DNA of 9,726 nt from Bacteroidota bacterium (GTDB taxonomy: Bacteria; Bacteroidota; Rhodothermia; Rhodothermales; UBA10348), in NCBI GenBank assembly GCA_024640835.1, contig JAHEEH010000039.1, positions 1 through 9,726 of the forward strand, in the 5' to 3' direction. Of the stretch, positions 1 to 9,558 are shown in pieces. The position numbers and the translations under genes are program-made. The notes below the pieces were generated by a model that searched no databases, was not told the origin of the DNA, and saw only the letters and a list, made by a program, of their open reading frames with translations. Each line of letters begins with the position of its first letter. Positions within the stretch are counted from its first letter, which is position 1.

Positions 1-582
1 CTCTTCGAAGAGCAGCTGGACCTCATCACGTCCGACGAGGAGGCCCCGCGGTTCCTGTTCGTGGCCGACTTCACGGAGTCGGCGGAAGCCGGAGCGGCGC
101 TTCTCGAGGGCCTTCTCGGACACGAGGTCGATGGCGTGACCCTTGCACGGATGGATTCGGCCCCGGCCGCGGACTACGTGATCACCGCGCTTCCGCTCGT
201 CCGCCGCGTCATGGAGCGGATGCCACGCGCCGACGTGCTGGGCGTGCAGGTGACGCTGACCCCCCCGGCGGCCGATGCCGCCGCGCGTCTCTTCGACCAT
301 CAGACACTTCTGCTGGTGGTTCGCTTCCCGGACGCGATCGGCCCGCTCACCCGCATGATCAAGGCTGAATCCGGATTTGCCGGCCAGATCATCGCCCTCG
401 CCGTCGAGGAGGGAGACACACGGCTGGGAGGACTCGTACGTCAGAGCGACCTCGTGCTGTATACGCCGGGCGCACACCGTGCTGCCCGTCCTCACCTCGC
501 TGCTGCCGGGATGCACCGGGTCGTCGAGGCCATCGTGCCGCGGCCCGAGGTCGATCGTCTTCGCGCGGAGCTTCCCGGGTGA
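1..582 (+). CDS. Probable GntR-type transcriptional regulator, C-terminal part (5' end outside window)
   Basis: The reading frame is open from the first base, so the gene begins upstream; 193 codons and a TGA stop are visible. The fragment reads as an alpha/beta ligand-sensing domain. A hydrophobic strand (RFLFVADF) is followed by a helix, then by a segment around 'ADYVITALPLVRRVM', a 'VLGVQVTLTP' strand, a 'LLLVVRFPDAIGPLTRMI' strand-helix unit, and a 'SDLVLYTPGAH' strand near the end. This order resembles the C-terminal domain of GntR-family regulators that carry a periplasmic-binding-protein-like fold after an N-terminal winged helix. The winged helix itself is not in the window, so the family call rests on the C-terminal pattern alone and the ligand is unknown. 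The gene converges on the pgpH-like gene with a 52-base gap, so it is not part of that operon. An uncharacterised Rossmann-like protein is the main alternative. Confidence 0.5.
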   Translation, partial: LFEEQLDLITSDEEAPRFLFVADFTESAEAGAALLEGLLGHEVDGVTLARMDSAPAADYVITALPLVRRVMERMPRADVLGVQVTLTPPAADAAARLFDHQTLLLVVRFPDAIGPLTRMIKAESGFAGQIIALAVEEGDTRLGGLVRQSDLVLYTPGAHRAARPHLAAAGMHRVVEAIVPRPEVDRLRAELPG

Positions 583-594
583 AGACCTCTGCCG

Positions 595-633
595 GGCCGA
601 GCAAACCGGCCTGTCCGGGGCCCGACACGGCCC
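595..633. terminator. Two small GC-rich hairpins between convergent genes, possible terminator
   Basis: The 52-base gap between two convergent stop codons contains two short inverted repeats. One pairs GGCCG (595-599) with CGGCC (607-611) around a 7-base loop. The other pairs GGGCC (618-622) with GGCCC (629-633) around a 6-base loop. Neither is followed by a T-run on either strand, so a classical Rho-independent terminator is not shown. The position between convergent genes is the main reason to list them; in DNA this GC-rich such stems also arise by chance. Confidence 0.22.
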
Positions 634-634
634 G

Positions 635-3010
635 CTACTCGATGCGCCGGTCGGTGGGAATCGACGCGTCGGCGCTCTCCGGCTCCTCCCCTTCCTTCAC
701 GGCCTCGTCCTCCGATCCCGGGTATTTCACCCGTACGTGGTACACCCCGAGCAGCAGGTTCAGAAACGTCTGCCGGATGATCGTCAGGTCGTGGAACGTG
801 AGATCCGTCTCATCGAGCTGGCCGTCGGCCCGCCGCGCTTCCACGAGCGTGCCGATCAGGGACTCGATCCGGCGGTGAGTCGGGTTGTCCAGCGTACGGC
901 ACGCAGCCTCGACGGTATCGGCCATCATGAGGATGGCCGTCTCCTTGCTGTTCGGCCGCGGACCGGGATACCGGAATTCGCTCTGCTGGATCGGCGGGTC
1001 TCCTTTCTGATGCTGCTTGATCGCTCTCTGGTAGAAGTACTCGATCCGCGTGGTTCCGTGATGCATGGGAATGAAATCGAGCACACGCTTCGGCAGCCTG
1101 TTGCGCAGGCCGATCTCGATGCCCTCCTTCACGTGCGATGCGATGATGAGCGCGCTCATCCGGGGTTTGAGCTGGTCGTGCGGATTTGCCGCCACCCGCT
1201 GGTTCTCCACGAAGTACTCGGGCTTCACCAGCTTGCCGACATCGTGGTACAGGGCACCGACGCGCGTGAGCAGCGCATTCGCACCGATCGCTGCCGCCGC
1301 GGCCTCCGCCAGGTTCGCCACCTGCAGGACGTGGTTGAACGTCCCCGGCGCCCGCAGGGACAGCTCCTTCAGGAGGGGGCGATTCGTATCGGAGAGTTCG
1401 AGCAGGGTGAGATCGGTCGTGAGATCGAACGATCGTTCGAAAACCCACAGCAGCGGGTATGCCAGCAGAATCAGGATCGAGTTGATCCCCGTAAGTACGA
1501 GTTCCTCTACCAGGCGCTCGGACGGCGAGCCCTGCAGGAGGAAGGCGCCAAACAGCACCGTCGCGTACCCCAGGTACACCAGTCCGGCGCTGATGAAGAA
1601 CTGGCTCCGGTTACGGATGTCCTTCACGCTGAAGACTCCCAGGGATCCCGCGAAGAGGGTCGCCAGCGCGAACCGGAAGTCCAGGTTCAGATACAGGCTT
1701 CCGAGCAGGGTCACCGTCAGGAGCGCGAAAATGGCCACCCGGGAATCGAAGATCACGGTGAGCAGGATGGCGACGATCGCGACGGGAACGACGAGCATGT
1801 CCAGGACCGCCAGTCGAAGCGCGACGGCGAAGAGGGCGACCACCCCCGTGAACATGATCCCCAGCAGCAGCACCATCCGGTTGTCGTCGAAGATGGGTCG
1901 ACGAAGCAGGTACAGGTACAGGTAGAAGATCAGGTACACGGCGAGCGCGAGGATCACCTGCCCCAGGATGGCCCCCCAGCCCAGGCGACTGCCTCGACGA
2001 TTCACCTCCTGCTGCTCGAGCGAGATGAGCCGCTGGCGGATCTCCTCCGTGATGACGTCTCCCCGCCTCACGATCGTCTCGTTCTGACGGACGATTCCGG
2101 CCGTTTCCGAAATGGCATCCTCCCCGATCCGCCAGGCCTCGCGGGTCGCCTCTGCATCGTATCGAAGCGACGGTTCCAGGATCATCGAGAGCGCGACGGC
2201 GGCGATGGCCGTCGTGTCGCTCCATCCCTCGAACCTGCGCTCGAGTTCAAGGCGACCGTCACGCATCGCCTCGTCGAGACCGCGGACCGCGCTGCGGTCC
2301 ACCCGTTCCTCCTGCCGGGTGATGTCATTGCGGATTGTGAGCCGCAACGAGTAGAGTGAATCCGGGGAAAGGTCCATCACGCCCAGCCGCTCCAGCGAAA
2401 GGGCGGTCTCCAGCGCCGCGGCGAACAGGGATCCCTCCAGCGTGGGGCCGGCGGGTCCGCCGCGGACGGTTCGTTCCCGGAACGAGGTGAACAGGATGTT
2501 CCACTGCCGCGAAAGCAGCGGAAGCCGGATACTGCTCCGCACGGAATCGAAACGGATCGAATCCGCACGCGCCTCGTCCAGCCTTCCCCGGGTCCTGTGG
2601 TCCACGAACTCGGACCGGTAGCTGAGCGCAAGACGCACCGAGGCGAGAAGCGAATCCTGTCGTGCCCGGGTTCGGCCTGCAGCGTCGTCGATCCGTCGAA
2701 AAACCGCCGGGGTCTCCTCGCGAACCCTGCGTCGCTCCGCCTCGACCACGTCCCTGGGCTTCCGGACGGCAAATTCGTACGGAGCGGCCAGGTTGTCCTG
2801 CCGCCACACGTCGTTCACCTGCACCGTGAACAGGAAGACCCTGTCCTGCACGAACGCCAGAATCGATACCAGCAGGACGGTCACGATGATCGCCACCTTG
2901 GCCAGGGTCCGACGTCGCCGCGCCACCAGCTCCGTCGAGGGGCTCTCAAGCGGCCTCGGTCCGGCGTGCTTCCGCGCCGATGCCTTGCCTTCGCGTCTGA
3001 ATAGTGCCAT
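635..3010 (-). CDS. pgpH: 7TM-HD family c-di-AMP phosphodiesterase (PgpH-like)
   Basis: This 791-residue membrane protein has the full architecture of the 7TM-HD family. A first membrane segment lies at about 37-55. An extracytoplasmic 7TMR-HDED-type sensor region spans about 60-340, followed by a cluster of membrane helices from about 343 to 523 and a cytoplasmic HD domain from about 550 to 765. Characterised PgpH members hydrolyse the second messenger c-di-AMP to pApA. The metal-binding set is intact: H560 in 'GTFNHV', H589-D590 in 'LYHDVGKL', H626 in 'IASHVKEG', H650-H651 in 'MHHGTT' and D698 in 'MADTVEA'. The last 25 or so residues form an acidic tail (GSEDEAVKEGEE). The ATG start follows the symporter stop by 4 bases; an AGGT (3017-3020, complement) overlapping that stop gives a plausible ribosome site 6 bases away. 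It is last in the operon. Substrate is inferred from the family; activity on another cyclic dinucleotide cannot be excluded. Confidence 0.93.
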   Translation of the reverse strand: MALFRREGKASARKHAGPRPLESPSTELVARRRRTLAKVAIIVTVLLVSILAFVQDRVFLFTVQVNDVWRQDNLAAPYEFAVRKPRDVVEAERRRVREETPAVFRRIDDAAGRTRARQDSLLASVRLALSYRSEFVDHRTRGRLDEARADSIRFDSVRSSIRLPLLSRQWNILFTSFRERTVRGGPAGPTLEGSLFAAALETALSLERLGVMDLSPDSLYSLRLTIRNDITRQEERVDRSAVRGLDEAMRDGRLELERRFEGWSDTTAIAAVALSMILEPSLRYDAEATREAWRIGEDAISETAGIVRQNETIVRRGDVITEEIRQRLISLEQQEVNRRGSRLGWGAILGQVILALAVYLIFYLYLYLLRRPIFDDNRMVLLLGIMFTGVVALFAVALRLAVLDMLVVPVAIVAILLTVIFDSRVAIFALLTVTLLGSLYLNLDFRFALATLFAGSLGVFSVKDIRNRSQFFISAGLVYLGYATVLFGAFLLQGSPSERLVEELVLTGINSILILLAYPLLWVFERSFDLTTDLTLLELSDTNRPLLKELSLRAPGTFNHVLQVANLAEAAAAAIGANALLTRVGALYHDVGKLVKPEYFVENQRVAANPHDQLKPRMSALIIASHVKEGIEIGLRNRLPKRVLDFIPMHHGTTRIEYFYQRAIKQHQKGDPPIQQSEFRYPGPRPNSKETAILMMADTVEAACRTLDNPTHRRIESLIGTLVEARRADGQLDETDLTFHDLTIIRQTFLNLLLGVYHVRVKYPGSEDEAVKEGEEPESADASIPTDRRIE

Positions 3011-3014
3011 CGCG

Positions 3015-4535
3015 CTACCTATGCCGCATGGCGGTCAGGGATCCGGTGAGTACCGTAATGGCCGCACCGACGGTCGTATACCACGGCCATGCAAGCGGCC
3101 GCAGGCCGTCGGCGGCAATGCGCTCCGCAGACGGTCGAAAGACCAGTACCCAGCCGTCGGCGTCGCCATGCCATATGCCGAATATTACGAAGATCATTGC
3201 CACAACGGACACGACCAGCGCAATTCCTGCGTCCATGGCCCGGGAACGATGGCTCACGAGCCCCAGCACGAACGCACCGAGAAGCCCTCCGTAGGTGAAC
3301 GAGGCAATCGAAAGGCCCAGTTCGACCACGGGGTTCTGTTGATCCCTGAAGAGGTTCGCAAAGAGCACGAAGACCAGGCCCCATCCCAGTGTGGCCAAAC
3401 GGGATACGCGCAATTCCACCTTCTCGGTGACCTTCGTCCTGCCGCGGCCCCACAGGTCGAACACGGTGGACGCCGCCAGCGCGCTCAGGGACGACGAGAG
3501 CGTGCTCATCGCCGCCGCGATGATTCCGGCGAGCAGAAGCCCCGATACGCCCGGCGGCATGCCCTCGATGATGAACCGCGGAAACACCTCGTCGCCGCGG
3601 GTGAGTCCCAGGTCGGCAAGCGTTGCCCCGCCGTAGTGTCCCCAGAGCAATAGACCGACTGCCAGGAACAGCGCGAACTGCGCCATCACGATCACCCCCG
3701 ACGCCACGAGCGCTCTCCTGCTGTCTCCCAGCGATCTGCAGGCCATCAGGCGCTGAACGATCAGGTGGTCGGTGCCATGGGAGGCCATGGAGAAGATGGC
3801 GCCTCCGACCGCGGCGGTGACCAGCGTGTACGGTCCGGTCAGAATCCCGGTAAGGCCGGCATGCGCCTCGAACACCTGCAACTTGCCCGCCTGTGCGGCC
3901 CTGGCCAGCCAACCCGGCTCGAGCGACCCCGAGAGCAGCCAGAGGGCGCCGAGCGCCCCGGTCACGTAAAGAACGAGCTGGATGACATCCATCCATACCA
4001 CGGCCCTGAGCCCGCCCACGTACGTGTAGGCGATCGTCACGAGCGCAATCGCCAGGATGATGGACGGGTATCCCACATCCAGGCCGGTAGAGGCAAGGAT
4101 CACCCGAATGGGAATGGCCGTCGCAAAGAGCCGGACGCCATCGGCCAGAAGCCGGGTCGCGAGGAAGGTGAGCGATGCGAGGGACCGCATTCCGTCGCCA
4201 TAGCGGGCACCGAGGAAGCCGTAGGCGGTCTGCAGATCGCCCGTGAAATAGCGGGGAAGCAGGAACCAGGCCACCGCGATCCGACCCAGCAGGTAGCCGA
4301 TCGTGAGCTGGAAGAAAGTCAGGGAGCCTCCGTACGCGACCGCCGGGATCCCGATCACGGTCAATGTCGAGGTCTCCGTCGCCACGACAGAAAGGGAGAC
4401 GGCCCACCAGGGCAGGCGCCCCCCACCGAGAAAATAGTCGGTGGCGGATGCCTGCCGCCCCCCCAGGCGAATGCCCAGCGCCGCCACTCCGGCGAGGTAC
4501 ACGGCAATCACCACGAAATCGAGCGGTGTCAGCAT
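3015..4535 (-). CDS. Sodium:solute symporter, SSS (SLC5-like) family
   Basis: A 506-residue polytopic membrane protein with about 13 hydrophobic segments, the usual size for the solute:sodium symporter family, which drives uptake of sugars, amino acids, vitamins, anions or osmolytes with the sodium gradient. Family signatures are clear. 'TDYFLGGGRLPWWAVSLS' and 'ATETST' lie at 32-57, 'TYVGGLRAVVWMDVIQ' at 171-186, 'GTDHLIVQR' at 254-262, and 'AAAMSTLSSSLSALAAS' at 340-356. S344 and T345 in the last motif match the position of the conserved hydroxyl residues of the Na2 sodium site. The early 'ATETSTLTVIGIPAVAYGG' stretch recalls the NIS/SMCT-like branch, but the substrate cannot be read from sequence. 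The ATG lies 2 bases after the ligA stop. A GAGG (4543-4546, complement) inside the end of ligA sits 7 bases upstream, supporting this start and translational coupling. The pgpH-like gene follows after 4 bases. Confidence 0.93.
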   Translation of the reverse strand: MLTPLDFVVIAVYLAGVAALGIRLGGRQASATDYFLGGGRLPWWAVSLSVVATETSTLTVIGIPAVAYGGSLTFFQLTIGYLLGRIAVAWFLLPRYFTGDLQTAYGFLGARYGDGMRSLASLTFLATRLLADGVRLFATAIPIRVILASTGLDVGYPSIILAIALVTIAYTYVGGLRAVVWMDVIQLVLYVTGALGALWLLSGSLEPGWLARAAQAGKLQVFEAHAGLTGILTGPYTLVTAAVGGAIFSMASHGTDHLIVQRLMACRSLGDSRRALVASGVIVMAQFALFLAVGLLLWGHYGGATLADLGLTRGDEVFPRFIIEGMPPGVSGLLLAGIIAAAMSTLSSSLSALAASTVFDLWGRGRTKVTEKVELRVSRLATLGWGLVFVLFANLFRDQQNPVVELGLSIASFTYGGLLGAFVLGLVSHRSRAMDAGIALVVSVVAMIFVIFGIWHGDADGWVLVFRPSAERIAADGLRPLAWPWYTTVGAAITVLTGSLTAMRHR

Positions 4536-4537
4536 GG

Positions 4538-6649
<2,112 letters not shown>

Positions 6650-7768
6650 CTACTGCACCATGCGCAGTGAATCCAGCATCGCCTGGATCTGCTCCCTGTC
6701 CAACTCGATCGGCCCGCCCGGCGCGAACCGGTCCAGGGCAAGCCGATATCCCGACACGCTCAGGGCGAGGACGTCCGTCTCCCGCTCGAGCAGGATGCGA
6801 TCCGTAATGCGGACGAGCGTTGAATCACCGATCTCGACCCAGTAGGGTCGCCGTATATCCTCGTCCGCCTTGATCCTGACCGGGTTCAGCGTGTCTCTCT
6901 CCGCCACGACCCAGATGTTCATGGTATCGCCCAGAACGATCCGCGGTGGCATGTCCACCTGCATGAGGGCGGAAGAGTCCATCCGGGCCGGAGGAAGCGG
7001 CTCTACGAGTGTAGGCTCCGTAGGAGCAACGGAAACGGGTTCGGGATCCTCCCGGCGACCGAAAAGCAGAAGCACCGCCAGCGCCAGCACGACGATGACG
7101 GGAACGGCCCACAGGACTCGTCCCATCCACTGCGGACCCGTCGGAATCGGGATGGATACGGGGGCCTCCGGCTTCCCGGGCCGTGCCTCCGTGTGGGTCT
7201 CGTCGATCGGCACCGCCATCGTGGCCGATTCGAGTGCAGACCCTTCGTCCGGCAGAGATTCCGGCTCGGCCGCCACCTCGTCCGCGGATCCCTCGCCCGA
7301 TGCAGGCGTCGCTCCTGCCCCGCCGTCGGCTCCCGGACCGGGCTCGGTCTCATCCCCGGATTCGGGGGTCACATCGTCCCTGGAATCTCCCGCCTCTTCG
7401 GATGATTCGACGTCTTCCGACTCGTCGGCCTTCCGTCCCCCGGTCTCGCCCTCCGCTCCTTCCCGAAGATATTCCGCCGCGAGGGATCCCTGGTAACGGC
7501 CCTCCAGCAGTTCGTCCGCGGCCTGGAGCGCCTCGTCAGGGTCGATCTCCAGCGCCTCGGCATACGTCCGCACGAAGGAGCGCAGGTACACCCGGTTGTA
7601 CATCGGATGATCGACCAGGGCGTTGTCCTCGAAGGAGGCCAGCACGTCGGGAGACGCCTTGGTCCGCTCGATGATCGACTCGATCGAGACGCCCCTCAGC
7701 TCACGAATCCTGCGCAGGTCCGAGGCCAGCCGCCGGCCGGCCTCGACCATGTCGGACGATGGGGTCAT
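6650..7768 (-). CDS. RodZ-like membrane protein (N-terminal HTH, acidic linker, one membrane helix, C-terminal DUF4115-like domain)
   Basis: A 372-residue protein with the bitopic plan of RodZ, the morphogenesis factor that links the MreB cytoskeleton to the envelope. Residues about 10-90 form a Xre/HTH_25-type domain: 'ASDLRRIRELRGVSIESIIERTKASPDVL', then 'YNRVYLRSFVRTYAEALEIDPDEAL', typical of RodZ. Residues about 100-205 are a low-complexity linker rich in Asp, Glu, Gly, Ser and Pro. A single membrane helix spans about 217-236 ('VLWAVPVIVVLALAVLLLFG') with basic residues after it. A beta-rich C-terminal region (about 280-358, including 'PYWVEIGD' and 'DVLALSVSGYRLAL') resembles the periplasmic DUF4115 domain. 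The first ATG is taken as start, but no Shine-Dalgarno site is seen; the ATG at codon 7 (7750) is an alternative that keeps the HTH whole. It heads the four-gene run. True RodZ function is an inference, because the linker is unusual and no mreB lies nearby. Confidence 0.82.
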   Translation of the reverse strand: MTPSSDMVEAGRRLASDLRRIRELRGVSIESIIERTKASPDVLASFEDNALVDHPMYNRVYLRSFVRTYAEALEIDPDEALQAADELLEGRYQGSLAAEYLREGAEGETGGRKADESEDVESSEEAGDSRDDVTPESGDETEPGPGADGGAGATPASGEGSADEVAAEPESLPDEGSALESATMAVPIDETHTEARPGKPEAPVSIPIPTGPQWMGRVLWAVPVIVVLALAVLLLFGRREDPEPVSVAPTEPTLVEPLPPARMDSSALMQVDMPPRIVLGDTMNIWVVAERDTLNPVRIKADEDIRRPYWVEIGDSTLVRITDRILLERETDVLALSVSGYRLALDRFAPGGPIELDREQIQAMLDSLRMVQ

Positions 7769-7892
7769 ATCGTATGCTCGAAACCGTGGTGAAACTACGG
7801 CGTCGGATCGGCGACCGCCAATCTACGTGTCCGTTCGATCCACATACCGATTCACGCATCAGGATCGTCCCGAACGACAGGTTCCCAAGCCC
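7769..7892. promoter_or_regulatory. Divergent intergenic region between the rodZ-like operon and the PIG-L gene
   Basis: This 124-base stretch separates two divergently read genes and should contain promoters for both. On the minus strand, TACGAT (7774-7769) matches four of six bases of a sigma-70 -10 element. It directly abuts the first ATG of the rodZ-like gene, so if used it would favour the later ATG at 7750. No convincing -35 element accompanies it. On the plus strand I see no good promoter pair; CAGG at 7878-7881 is only a weak, rather distant ribosome site for the ATG at 7893. No operator-like palindrome stands out. Confidence 0.4.
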
Positions 7893-8780
7893 ATGAAGCC
7901 CAATCTTCTTGCCGCCCTCCTACTTCTCGGCCTCCAGGTGACCCCGGCCGGGGCCCAGGACCGCGCACCGGTCATCCTCCTCGTCACGGCCCACCCGGAC
8001 GACGACGCCATCTTCTCGGCGACCGTGTGGCGTACCGTACGCGAGCGCGGTGGCACCGTGGACCTCGCCGTGGTGACGGACGGAGCCGGAGGCTATCGCT
8101 TCTCGACCCTCGCAGAACCCCTCTATGGCCTCAGACTCACCGATCCCGAGGTGGCCAGGGCGGCCTTGCCGGGCATTCGGCGCCGGGAGGTCCAGGCCGG
8201 GGGCGCCGTGGTCGGCGTCCGGAACTACCACTTCATCGACCAGCCGGACACGGGCAAGTTTCTCGATGTCGACTCCGTGTTCACCTACCTCTGGGACACG
8301 GAACTCGTCGTGCGTCGCCTGGCGGATATCATCCGGGCGGGCCATTACGACATGGTCTTCACGATGCTGCCCGAGCCCTCGACGCATGCCCACCACAAGG
8401 GCTCCGCGCTGCTGGCGATCCGCGCGGTCGAATCCCTCCCCGAAGACGACAGGCCGCTCGTCGTCGGATCCCAGCCGGGCGAGACGCCGGCCGAGCTGGA
8501 CTTCGAGATGCTGGACGGATACCCCGAATCCCGTATCCTGAAGGATTCAGGGCCGTGGATCTTCGACCGGGATACCCGCCTCGGACTCGAGGATCGCCTG
8601 AGCTACCGGATCATCAACCAGTGGCTCATCGCCGAACACAAGTCGCAGGGTACCATGCAGATGTACGCCGGCTACGGTCGCTACGAGCGCTTCTGGCTCT
8701 TCGCGATGAACGGCCTGCAGAACCGATCCCGCGCCGACCGGCTTCTCCGGGCGGCCGGGCTGACACCTGCCGGCCTCTGA
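7893..8780 (+). CDS. Exported PIG-L family (LmbE-like) deacetylase
   Basis: A 295-residue protein of the PIG-L/LmbE fold, whose members are zinc-dependent hydrolases that remove acetyl groups from N-acetylglucosamine-type substrates (GlcNAc-PI, mycothiol and bacillithiol precursors, glycopeptides). The first 21 residues form a signal peptide: Lys at 2, a leucine-rich core, and an A-G-A cleavage motif before Gln22. The mature protein opens with the family motif 'TAHPDDD' (32-38), in which H34 and D37 are the expected zinc ligands and D36 the expected catalytic base. 'THAHHKGSALLAI' (164-176) supplies the third ligand, probably H168. The frame is open further upstream, but the ATG at 7893 is chosen because it gives a clean signal peptide directly before the domain. 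It is divergent from the rodZ-like operon and convergent with the Sel1-like gene, so probably a single-gene unit. The substrate is unknown; a periplasmic location points to an envelope sugar or secreted compound rather than a cytoplasmic thiol pathway. Confidence 0.88.
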   Translation: MKPNLLAALLLLGLQVTPAGAQDRAPVILLVTAHPDDDAIFSATVWRTVRERGGTVDLAVVTDGAGGYRFSTLAEPLYGLRLTDPEVARAALPGIRRREVQAGGAVVGVRNYHFIDQPDTGKFLDVDSVFTYLWDTELVVRRLADIIRAGHYDMVFTMLPEPSTHAHHKGSALLAIRAVESLPEDDRPLVVGSQPGETPAELDFEMLDGYPESRILKDSGPWIFDRDTRLGLEDRLSYRIINQWLIAEHKSQGTMQMYAGYGRYERFWLFAMNGLQNRSRADRLLRAAGLTPAGL

Positions 8781-8841
8781 GCCTCGAATGCCGTCCTGAT
8801 GCGCGGTGTGCCGTCACCGGACCCGCTCCCCTGCCGACCGA

Positions 8842-9531
8842 TCAGGTGCAGCGCTGCATGTAGTACCGCCGGAACATGGCCAGGTCCTGCAGCGACACGA
8901 TCAGGTCGTGCTTCCACAGCTCGGCCCGGGATGAGGCCGCCCCCGGCCCGATCGGATGCGTGAAAGGCACCTTTCCCGCGTAGGGAGTCAGCGCGTCCAG
9001 TGCCTCCTCCATCAGCCTCAGATCGCAGCCATTGCGCGCCCGCATGGCCAGCTCGATGGCCGCCCGATTATCAAAGTCCCCCGTCCACTCCTCCGAGATG
9101 CGCCTCAGCGAAGCCGTGGTCTTGTCATCCAGCTCCCAGATGAGGTATGCGGCCATGCTGTGCCCCTGCGCAGCCGCCTGCTTCAGCATCTCCTTGCCAA
9201 GCTCGGGATCCTTCTCGCCGTAGCTCGGATACTTCTGGTTCCCCAGGTGCCACACCCCTACCGTGTACATGGCGTCGGCGTCGCGGCCTCCCTGGGCCCT
9301 TTCCAGGACCTCACGATTCGCCACCTGGTACGCCTCGTATCGATCGTGCGCCCAATCGTGATCGGCGAAGGGATCGGTGAACCGGGACCATCCCGACACG
9401 TCCACCCGCTTGTGCGGAAGCTCCTTGATGTACCGCCCGACGGAACGTGCACCGTCGATCGCCTGGTGGGGATTCGCGGCCGCCCAGACGAGGACGACCG
9501 CCATGGCTGCGAGGGGGATGAAGGTTTTCAC
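8842..9531 (-). CDS. Exported or membrane-anchored small protein with a Sel1-like repeat
   Basis: Not a recognised named gene. Taken from the GTG at 9531 it has 229 residues. The N-terminus (MKTFIPLAAMAVVLVWAAANPHQ when GTG is read as Met) is a signal peptide or signal anchor with one lysine before a hydrophobic core; there is no lipobox cysteine. The middle contains one stretch of Sel1 (TPR-like) form, about residues 83-130. It runs 'DADAMYTVGVWHLG', then 'KDPELGKEMLKQAAAQGHSMAAYLIW', matching the alternation of small, hydrophobic and Gly residues and the 'AAxxGHxxAAYLI' signature. Sel1 repeats usually mediate protein-protein contacts in the envelope. Two cysteines (C169 and C228, the latter next to the C-terminus) could form a disulfide after export. 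A TTG at 9558 would add nine residues before the lysine; GTG is preferred because it gives a more normal signal sequence. Neither start has a clear Shine-Dalgarno site. It converges on the PIG-L gene with 61 bases between. Confidence 0.75.
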   Translation of the reverse strand: MKTFIPLAAMAVVLVWAAANPHQAIDGARSVGRYIKELPHKRVDVSGWSRFTDPFADHDWAHDRYEAYQVANREVLERAQGGRDADAMYTVGVWHLGNQKYPSYGEKDPELGKEMLKQAAAQGHSMAAYLIWELDDKTTASLRRISEEWTGDFDNRAAIELAMRARNGCDLRLMEEALDALTPYAGKVPFTHPIGPGAASSRAELWKHDLIVSLQDLAMFRRYYMQRCT

Positions 9532-9558
9532 GGGTATCGTTGGATTCGGCGCAGGCAA

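Noticed and set aside
1425..1440. Perfect 16-base palindrome TCGAACGATCGTTCGA inside the pgpH-like gene.
   Set aside because: It encodes a Phe-Glu-Arg-Ser-Phe-Asp stretch in a segment of the family that is normally conserved, has no spacing or context of a binding site, and a palindrome of this length is only mildly unlikely in a window of this size.
1907..1936. Repeated hexamer CAGGTA (three in tandem, one 6 bases further on).
   Set aside because: It is the complement of alternating Tyr and Leu codons in a membrane helix end (YLIFYLYLYLLRR) of the pgpH-like protein; coding constraint explains it, and nothing suggests a variable repeat.
377..2359. Long plus-strand open frame of 660 codons opposite the pgpH-like gene.
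   Set aside because: It is the antisense shadow of a well-supported gene; its product is full of Arg, His, Gln and Pro runs with no domain, a common result of GC-rich codon structure.
7623..7892. Upstream extension of the PIG-L frame by 90 codons.
   Set aside because: It would overlap the divergent rodZ-like gene and bury the signal peptide; the extension has no recognisable sequence.
8804..8819. Hairpin CGGTG/CACCG in the gap between the PIG-L and Sel1-like genes, considered as a terminator.
   Set aside because: The stem is only 5 pairs with a 6-base loop and no T-run on either strand, too weak to call.
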